Positions 56,429-64,000 of a stretch of 64,000 bases of DNA are shown in pieces. A model generated the notes under the pieces. The model was not told the DNA's origin and ran no database searches. It saw only the letters and a list, made by a program, of their open reading frames with translations. Within the stretch, counting starts at the first letter, position 1. Every line of letters begins with the position of its first letter. A program made the position numbers and the translations under genes. The stretch is taken from positions 24,175,159-24,239,158 of the forward strand of contig JAJEKV010000002.1 of NCBI GenBank assembly GCA_021234155.1, in the 5' to 3' direction. This DNA comes from Isoetes taiwanensis. Taxonomy: Eukaryota; Streptophyta; Lycopodiopsida; Isoetales; Isoetaceae.

Positions 56429-56804
56429 TTTAAAGATTTTTTCCAAAAACGTTAAAAATCTTCAAAAAATCTTAAAAAACGTTTTTTAAACGTATGGATT
56501 TTGACGTACGTAATAACATTGATGGAATGTTACTTATCCGTGTCTCTCCAAATGAAAGGGCATGTGACGTCGTATAATCGAGACAAATATTGCTGCCAAA
56601 TATTGGGACCAAATATTGCGGTTGCTCATTCCATCGATTTAGTATGGCAAGTAGGTTATTGGCAAACAGTGTGGTTCTTAAGAGGAAAGCAGCACAAGAG
56701 ATATCTCGATTGTGTTCAAGATGAATTAGTAAGGTATGCTATCTTCTCCAGTCTATTTACATCATAGAGAAATGCCCGGTTATCTGTATGACCAATAGTT
56801 TATC

Positions 56805-57800
56805 TCTCTGGTCATATATTCTGTGTTTGCAGATTGCTCAAAAACATTTAAACTCATATTCAGAAGTAATTTCCAACAACTGTTTCTTGCTTTCTCATTG
56901 CGGATGATTGTAAAAATCTTTAGCTAATGATGAGAGATCAACAAGCATGACGAAGAATATGCAGCATGCTTGGTTTCAAAAAATCTGCATATGGTACTTA
57001 AAATTCTGTGGCTCCATCCCCTGTATGGCTCTCGCTACCCTTGCCTACTACCATTCAAGCAATTATTCCTAAAGGCCAGCGCCAACATAATTTCAACATA
57101 ATTTCAGAATGTGTATTTTGCATGCGTGCATTCAAGCAATCCGTGTATTTTGCATGTGTCGAGCAAGATGCGTGATCTCAATGAAACTAAATACAAATCC
57201 ACGAATCAAGAGTCCATATAGGTCATGCTAATCTTCAAAGGCTATTGCGTGAAAGAGAAAGACATGTACATGCACGAAAATTAGTTTCAACAAAAAGGAA
57301 TTAGCAAGAATATGAAAGCTTAGCACTTTTGGCAAGAATATGAAAGTTTAAGATTTTCTACCAGAAACAATTGTTTCAAATACAATGTAAATCACTCATA
57401 AATTTTCAGCAAGCTTTTTCAAGCAGTAACTCGCTATACTTGGGTAATAATCTGGCCAATACTTGAGTAATACACCATAGTACCTATGGAGCGTGTCTCA
57501 ATATGATTTTATCTTCTCTAATTATATATTTCGTGTTTGCAGGATGCTCTTATCCCTTCAAAATTTGCTCAAAAACATTCAAACTCAAATTCAGAGGTAA
57601 TTCGCAACAATTCTTCCTTGCTTTCTCATTACGACTGATTGTAAAAATTTTAAGCATGATGAAGAATATGCAAGATGCTTGTTTTTGAAAAATATGGGTA
57701 AAGGAAAAAAAATAAGGGTCTACCGCTACCCTAGTACTTAATATTCCGTGGCATTCAAGCAATTATTCCTAAAAGGCCAGCGCCAACATAATCTCAGAAC
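56805..57800 (+). repeat. Diverged direct duplication of about 300 bp
   Basis: Copy A (about 56805-57115) and copy B (about 57518-57800) share GTGTTTGCAG, GCTCAAAAACATT.AAACTC, CTTGCTTTCTCATT and CAAGCAATTATTCCTAAA with GGCCAGCGCCAACATAAT. Both contain a TTTGCAG splice-acceptor-like site. Confidence 0.8.
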
Positions 57801-58039
57801 ACTAGAGTGTAATCTTAAAACAGCCTCACACACCTTAGCATAGTTATCTAACTCTAGATTCATTACGTTACGTTTAAATGTACAGATGCATACAATACAA
57901 TGCCTTTTTTCTCTCTCTCTTTCTTCCTTCTATGCAAGTTATTCGTTTCATTTTTTATGTTTGTTTGGTTTCATAATCATTGACATGCTAGAGTATAATA
58001 TGTGACACAATCTGAGCACTGAATTGTGTTCTAGACTAT

Positions 58040-58543
58040 GTGGTTACTCTGTTCAAGTCGATGCACACATCTCCTTCCTTAAGCTCTCACCGTCATTTGC
58101 TTCCATCTATGGCGACCTTCCTTATCTGCATAGTTTTGTCACCTAAAAACATGTTTGTTAGTTCCCATTCGTCGTCATATCTCTGGTTTTATTTTGCTGG
58201 GACTCTCTATCTCTATGGCAGACTTTCTAGAATGGCGATCTTTGTGACAAACTATTTCTACAATGACGGTTTCTGTAGATATTTTTGTAGATGGAATTTT
58301 GACCCAACAATATGTGCATATTGCTTCAAAATTCCATCTTCTTTGAAGCACGTATATAATCCCCACAAAATAGGAAATGATTGTCATCCAACCACATGGC
58401 TGCCCACCGAAGGTGGACAATTTTCTAGTAGATCTACTACAATAATGATTTGCTACTTTACTACTTTTACACATGTTTTATGTATTGTACCTTCCATTTT
58501 TGGCCTGGATAATGCCAGGATGGATATGTATTGCCTTGAATGA
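58040..58543 (+). other. Unassigned 167-codon open frame
   Basis: Starts MVTLFKSMHTSPSLSSHRHL and ends IFGLDNARMDMYCLE. It is rich in Cys, Phe and His, with no domain I recognise. In 500 bp of mildly AT-rich DNA this can arise by chance. A 99-codon frame on the opposite strand overlaps it. Confidence 0.2.
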
Positions 58544-58599
58544 ATACGGTTTAATAAAATGCTTTTACTATAATCTGTTAGTAGTCCCGATGAAGATGT

Positions 58600-58672
58600 G
58601 TTGAGGAGGAGGAGGAGGAGGAGGAGGATTTTACGTCATGCCACATTGACAACATCCGATTGGACGTATGAT
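58600..58672 (-). mobile_element. SINE-like 3' domain with (CTC)n tail, second copy
   Basis: On the minus strand, GTCAATGTGGCATGACGTAA is followed by a (CTC)n tail (58602-58626 as GAG on the plus strand). The same 3' domain ends the SINE-like unit at 52.2 kb. The tRNA-like head is not recognisable here. Confidence 0.45.
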
Positions 58673-58699
58673 GCACAGACCACACTAACGTTGTTGTGT

Positions 58700-60271
58700 T
58701 GGGTCTTGTCCCCAACCATCTTCTATTGAATGCAACTTTGGATGGCCTCGAAATCGAGATATATCTTATGTTGCCTACTTTAGAACTAGTGTATTACCAA
58801 ATAGGCCAAATACACATACAAAGCGTGAAGATTTAAACAAAAGGGGATGAGGTTCAAATCTAGAGCACGGGACACATAAACAAAGCATTAAAGCCTACGT
58901 TAAAGATGCTATTTGGAAGAGGAAAAATTGTCATGTCTTGTATATATTCATGGACATTTTGCTATGGATGTCAATGTTGATTGTAGATGTTTGTTGAAAC
59001 GCATCTAATAACATACATCACAATCTGATGGACTCAGACATGAAAGTGAACCTTATGGAAAAGGGAGAAAAGTAAAAGTTGCCTAATTGGTGGGTAGTGT
59101 GAGTACTTTTTTTATTAGAGAAAACTAAAGAGGGAGCGCTACAAGCCAAGAAAACTCTGAAACACTTTAATTGAAGGCAGGAATGTGTTTGGAATGAAAA
59201 TGCACAGTCCTTGGGTATACATCTGGGTAAAAAATGGGCATTCATACTTTAGACCAGATGATAGTTACTAGCACCGAGATTGGCTTTTGGAGGACTTGAG
59301 TTGAATGAACGTTTTCACACACACCTCTCCACACAAGTATTGTGTTGGGACTTACATTTCCAAGGGTGTATTGGCACTAGCTACTAATGTTGTTTATTAT
59401 AGGGGAAATTCCCAATATACTTAAAACATTCCAACTTCATTTTAGACGATTCTACTCCTACTAGATAGCCCTTACTATCATCTATAAGTTTTATAAAAGG
59501 CATTTTTTAGTTGGTTGATCACAAGAAATATTGCTTATTTGGGTCAAGTACTTTATTTCTAGGGGTAGTTGTGGTATATCTGGAATTTTCCCTTTATTAT
59601 AATGTAAAACAGACGAATAAATCTTAGCCTTCAGATACAATTTGATAATCTGAGCCACCTAAATTAAGCCGTGGTCCGACACTTATGGTAAAACTTTATA
59701 ATATAAGATTTTTACGTTCTTACCAAGACCACACAAGACCATTGATCGAACATAACTACACATAGTGTGACTCTCGGTGGACAACCCATGTATCTATAGG
59801 CCTATGAGATTAACAAAATTAGAATAGAATTGTATTGAATTGGAAAATAGATATAAAATCAGTGAAATAAATAAAATACAAAATGTCCCCAGATCCCGTT
59901 ATACACCTACAACCTCTACAGTTCCGTTAGCCAGCAGTTACTGTAGATATAACTGCAGAGGTTTTATAACCAGAGTTATCCGCAACGGTCCAGATTCTTG
60001 CCCCAAATCTAGACTCCCATCGCAACCGTCTAATCCAAAGCAGTTTGGTAATGAGTGGACGCAGAGGATGGATATGGCAGCTCCGGTAATAATTTTTCAG
60101 CCTGGGCCGTTTATGATCAAGTAACGTGGATTCTCTTTTCTTTTTCTCTTATTAAACAGTGGTTTTTTAGAGCTTGATCTTGCTTAAAACGAGCTCGATT
60201 CAAGCATTTGTAGGCAGTTTTCAGGTGTTTTTAATTGTTTTGGAGCAGTTTTATAGATGGATATGGATTGA
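58700..60271. other. Spacer and upstream region of the second TBL gene
   Basis: No gene is supported. A 94-codon frame (59840-60124) overlaps what is probably the TBL promoter or 5' UTR. Confidence 0.4.
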
Positions 60272-62187
60272 ATGGAGTATTCAAAGATTCACAGCTTAAA
60301 TGGACACAGAGCGGCCCTGTATGCATTCCTTTTGGGTCTGTCTCTGTTGATTTTAAGCTGGGCTGTGTTGAAAGATACGCATGGCTATGGGCCCCCTTTG
60401 TTTTTCCAAAATTTGCAGAGCATTTTTTTATCGGCCGCAAAGGATGATGCCGTTTTACAGACCTCTGCAGCTAGTTTTGGGCATTTTTCGAATCAATCTG
60501 TAGGTTTAGGTAAAGGGTCGACAGATCCTGTTGATGTTTTGGTCAGAAATATAAGCGCAGGTTTAGAATTTCAATTATCCAGGGTCGGGATTAGCAAAAA
60601 CATTAGCAATCCCGAAGAAAAAATTGGTCAGAGGAAGCATTCTGCAGAACCCACAAAAGAAGAGGTTAATCTGCACCAGAATTCGAGCTATGAAGCAAAA
60701 ACAGAAGTTATAAAAGAGCAGCATTCTGTTGTAGAAACAGATGGGAAGAACGCGACGAAATGTGATATTTTTTTGGGCAAATGGGTGTTTGATCCGACAT
60801 ATCCCATATATGAGAGCGCAGCTTGCCCTTTTATAGATGAAGGATTCCGGTGCCAAGAACATGGCAGGCCTGATAAGAACTATACAAAATGGCGATGGCA
60901 CCCGACAGATTGCGACCTTCCCAGGTATAATCTACACAAAAATCCTCTTATTTTACTGTATCTATTCTGTTTTCGTCCAATCTGGTCATGATCTTTTGAG
61001 CCTTTAATTCAGTTGACCAATTTTTTTTGCATAAGCAGCTCAATTTCTGCCATGATTTTGAAGAATGTGGTGATGTTACTATTTAGTTTAAAATTATTGG
61101 CATAAAATATTGAACCCAACCATGATTTTGAGGAATTGATTGATCCTGCTGCAGATTTAATGCGACCCAGATGTTACAGAAGCTAAGAAACAAAAGAATT
61201 GTCTTCGCCGGAGATTCCATAGGCAGAAATCAATGGGAATCTCTTGTTTGCATGCTTTACCAGGGTGTTACAGACAAGAGCAAGGTGTATGAAGTTCGGA
61301 GGCAAAAAATAACGAAATCCAAAGGCGACTTTGTAGTCAAATTCGAGGATTATAATGCCAAAGTAGAATATTACAGGTCGCATTTTCTCGCCCAAGAAGG
61401 AAAAAGACCTGCCGGAGCTCCGAGAAGAATAAAATCAAGCATTAGGCTTGACAGAATGGACAGTAGTGCGCAGAAATGGCGAGGAGCAGATGTTTTGGTC
61501 TATAATTCCGCCCACTGGTGGGATCATGGCGAAATTGTGAGAGGGTAAGCAAATTTTTTCCTCGGATTTGTATAATTCCTCCTCTGTTTTTCGCCAGAAT
61601 TTGATCGATGTGTTTGAATTCTCAAACAGGCGATGCTCTTTCATAGAAGGAAATATGGCGAATTCGAGCATGGATATGCTTACAGCTTATTCTAAAGCTA
61701 TGAGGTATTGGGCGAATTGGGTAGATTCGCAGCTCAATTCCGATAGAGTCAAAGTGTTTTTCCGGGGTTTTGCTCCTGCCCATTTCCAGTAAGCCCCCAA
61801 ATTTTCAAAACAAAAAAACTTCCAGATCAAAAGAATTTAAAATCTGATGCAAATCTGTGTTGCAGCGGCGGGCAATGGAATACAGGGGGAAACTGCCATC
61901 TAGAGAAGGAGCCCATTTTTAACGAAACGGATCTGGCTCCATATCCAAAGAGGATGAAGGTAATGGAAGAAATTCTGGCAGGGATGAAAACCCCTGTTAA
62001 TTTTCTCAATATAACAAGGCTGTCAGAGTACAGAAAAGAAGCCCATATAGCGATCTGGCAGCCAGGAAGCAGCGAAATGAGCATGGCGAATCGGCTGAAA
62101 CATCAAGATTGCAGCCATTGGTGCCTTCCTGGTGTGCCCGACACTTGGAACGAGCTGCTTTATTTCGAGCTCCTTCGTACGCCATAG
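60272..62187 (+). CDS. TBL: Trichome birefringence-like polysaccharide O-acetyltransferase, 4 exons
   Basis: Golgi enzyme that O-acetylates wall polysaccharides. Exons 60272-60924, 61155-61544, 61630-61788 and 61866-62187 splice in phase at GT-AG sites and give 507 aa, uninterrupted. In order: type II anchor (ALYAFLLGLSLLILSWAVL, residues about 15-33), a long variable stem (about 35-160), the TBL entry (CDIFLGKWVFDPTYPIY; FRCQEHGRPDKNYTKWRWHP), the GDS motif (VFAGDSIGRNQWESL, Ser at about 239), SAHWWDHGEIVRG, FFRGFAPAHF and the DxxH motif (HQDCSHWCLPG, Asp about 482, His about 485). Intron positions and phases match the 36.5-kb gene; introns are 230, 85 and 77 bp. Which polymer it acetylates cannot be told from sequence alone. 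Confidence 0.94.
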
Positions 62188-62814
62188 CCAGATCTTGCCG
62201 GAATAGAATATTCCAAAGATCTCCCATAATGTAATATTCAATAAAATGCTATTGATTGAGATTAAAAACAGAATACCACACATTCAAGAAATTGCTATTG
62301 ATTCGCTGACCAATAAGCTTCCAATTATTTCATTTCGTATTTGCGGACAGTATTTTACGCATGGTTTGGGCTAGATTTCGGGTGGTGTATATATGGAAAT
62401 TCGTATGTTCAAGGTATTTTTTTAACCGGTTTGAGTTGCTTGCTGGCAGGGGATGGGTTATCTGGTTCTGAGGGAATTGGTGTTGGATTGTTGAGTGCAT
62501 GGTTCTAAAATAGAAGGAGAAAGCTTGGATGCAGATTGGGTGGACAAGTCATGGGGCCATGTTGATGTAATCGGGTGCTGGGTGTGTGCTCGCAGCGACT
62601 GGGAGGATCGTCATGGATGTCTTGTCTGTAATTTCTTTCTGTGAGTAGGATTTGTTGTGTTTGTCTTTGTGGGTGGTCTGTACACTCTGTGCCGTTCTGA
62701 TTGTTCTGATCATGGGTGGTCTGTACACTCTGTGTTGTTCTGATCATCGGTTTAGGGAAGGAATTAGGCCTCTATACGCTTTTTAGCTTTGTGCCGAAGC
62801 GGGTTGTGAATGAA
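62188..62814. other. 3' flank of TBL gene, no gene seen
   Basis: AATAAAA signals near 62240 could serve as polyadenylation sites. Two GGGTGGTCTGTACACTCTGTG repeats occur (about 62670 and 62715). Confidence 0.4.
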
Positions 62815-62910
62815 GGGGATAAACACCCGAGAGCCCATTACCGGATAAATAGATGGAGGGGCGCGAGCCCATTTATCTCGAGGTAATGGGCGGTGGGTGT
62901 TTATCATCCC
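62815..62910. repeat. About 96-bp imperfect foldback
   Basis: GGGATAAACACCC...GCCCATTACC pairs with GGTAATGGGC...GGGTGTTTATCATCCC around a GC-rich centre (GGGGCGCGAGCCC). Shape fits a small foldback element or the hairpin end of a larger one. Confidence 0.75.
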
Positions 62911-64000
62911 TTTAGCAAGCAGTAAGCTGCCTCATCCATACCCTAGGATCGAGCTTCCATAGCGGAGGCTTTGGAGGGCTAAAGATGGGTTATCGAGTCC
63001 GAGCTTCGGTTATCAAGTCCTAGGCCCGGATTATCGGCATCCGGTTGAATCGGGGCAAAAAAATCCTCCCGGCGAATCCGGGGCAAAGTTGCCGGGCCGC
63101 TCTTCTTCCCCGTTTCCACTTGCCCGTTATGCCCTATCAGGCGCAATCAACGCCGTGGATGCACTGATCTGAAAGCCCCGGTTAAAGACGAAGAAGATTT
63201 CGAGTGTGAATCGGTTCAGGATAATCTTTGTTGGTATGTTTCTTAGGTCGTTGTTGTTGAAGTCGAGGCAGGCGTAGATTTCGATACACGCGAGCCTCCG
63301 AAAGAGAAACAAGTCGAAATGTGAATTGGCCCCTGATCCTGGTTTTGTTGTGGAACAGAGGTATTGTTGCAAAGCCCGGGAATGGAAGACATTTGCTGAT
63401 ATGCAAAAGCTGTCGGCGCTGTTCTTTTATTGTTGCCTTTTTGCTGGAGAGCATGATTGTGCAACATAGTTTCTGATAGACAGAGAGCCGAATCCAAGGA
63501 AAAGCAAGGGATTTTGATCCTGCTTTTGTTATGTTTCTTTGCCTCTTATTGTAGAACACGGCCATGGCAGACATTTCCAGATGCGAATACAGGTATTGGG
63601 CTCTTGTTTGAGAGTCTGGTCATGCCACATAGTTTCTGATAGCCACAAATTGGAAGCTTATCTGATATCGACAATGTGATACCCAAAATTTGGAAGCTTC
63701 TCTGATAGTGCGAAGATGCGAATCCAAGCAGAAGCATTTGAAGGTTATTAGGCTCTGGTCTGGGTGGAATACCGACCGGGGGAGCTTGTTTTTGTTACCC
63801 ATCAAGCAGGGAAGGAATTGTGACTGTAAGGAGCAGCCATATTTCTAAGTGCTTTAGGGTTCTGGTGAGGCCGGTATGGCCTTGGAGGTTCAATTCCTCT
63901 AGCCCAGGTTCTTGGCGATTTATCCAAATTTTTCTGTTCTTTGGTTGGATGCAGATCTGTATTGCCACATTTGAGTGGGGCCAGGCAATTTCTTGCCTCA
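62911..64000. other. GC-richer right end, no gene supported
   Basis: About 62940-63130 has repeated GGTTATC.AGTCC and CCGG..CGGGGCAAA elements reminiscent of LTR DNA. About 63460-63730 repeats CATAGTTTCTGATAG and TTGGAAGCTT.TCTGATA. Minus-strand frames of 81-130 codons here overlap each other in different frames and lack recognisable domains. Confidence 0.35.

Noticed and set aside
63182-63574. 130-codon minus-strand ORF and overlapping frames
   Set aside because: Several overlapping frames are open in a GC-rich repeat area, with no domain, splice signal or conservation evidence.
63868-63912. tRNA-like T-arm (GAGGTTCAATTCCTC)
   Set aside because: The T stem-loop is good, but I found no matching acceptor strand, D arm or anticodon arm at the right spacing upstream.

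Overview
This window reads as nuclear DNA of a land plant. It carries genes with GT-AG introns, plant-only families (trichome-birefringence-like O-acetyltransferases, 3-ketoacyl-CoA synthase, PLS-type pentatricopeptide repeats, LRR receptors, ABCB transporters), a plant-type Ty3/gypsy element with extra reading frames, Helitron ends and a LINE. Low gene density, long AT-rich spacers, many decayed gene copies and the style of the PPR remnants suggest a large seed-free plant genome, probably a fern. That last step is inference. Layout: 273-11272 is one old, frameshifted Ty3/gypsy retrotransposon with about 575-bp LTRs, gag with two CCHC knuckles, protease, RT, RNase H and integrase. About 3.8 kb of extra coding-like DNA lies between integrase and the 3' LTR, including an antisense frame. 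12.3-13.05 kb holds a duplicated Lys/Glu-rich unit. 16.3-19.7 kb, minus strand, holds the most unusual locus: an intron-containing, partly broken gene with an NLS-like basic segment, a ParB/sulfiredoxin-type domain and a bacterial-type (beta-class) amino-methyltransferase domain. Its introns and flanks are full of a 14-bp palindrome (GTATTCCGGAATAC) and foldbacks. 22.15-22.8 kb is a truncated KCS pseudogene. 24.3-30.55 kb is a broken ABCB transporter: TMD1/NBD1 and NBD2 are present, while the TMD2 interval is occupied by a PPR pseudogene and a Helitron-like terminus. 30.6-36.4 kb is spacer with duplications and a Helitron-like end. 36.5-38.1 kb (minus) and 60.3-62.2 kb (plus) are two apparently intact four-exon TBL paralogues, the only clearly functional genes here. 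Between them lie a PPR fragment (38.9-39.4), an LRR-receptor pseudogene (41.7-42.5), an exon-like ORF bracketed by 113-bp direct repeats (42.8-43.25), a LINE with an open ORF1 and broken ORF2 (43.45-47.65), several segmental duplications, an ABCB fragment (49.4), Helitron-like 3' and 5' ends (50.4, 50.75), a tRNA-derived SINE-like unit (52.2) and a five-unit array of hairpins (53.7-54.0). The genes do not form a pathway. The two TBL genes would acetylate cell-wall polysaccharide in the Golgi. The rest is a record of transposition, gene capture and decay. The ParB-methyltransferase locus is the best candidate for an undescribed system. All coordinates were read by eye, and boundaries of decayed features are approximate.
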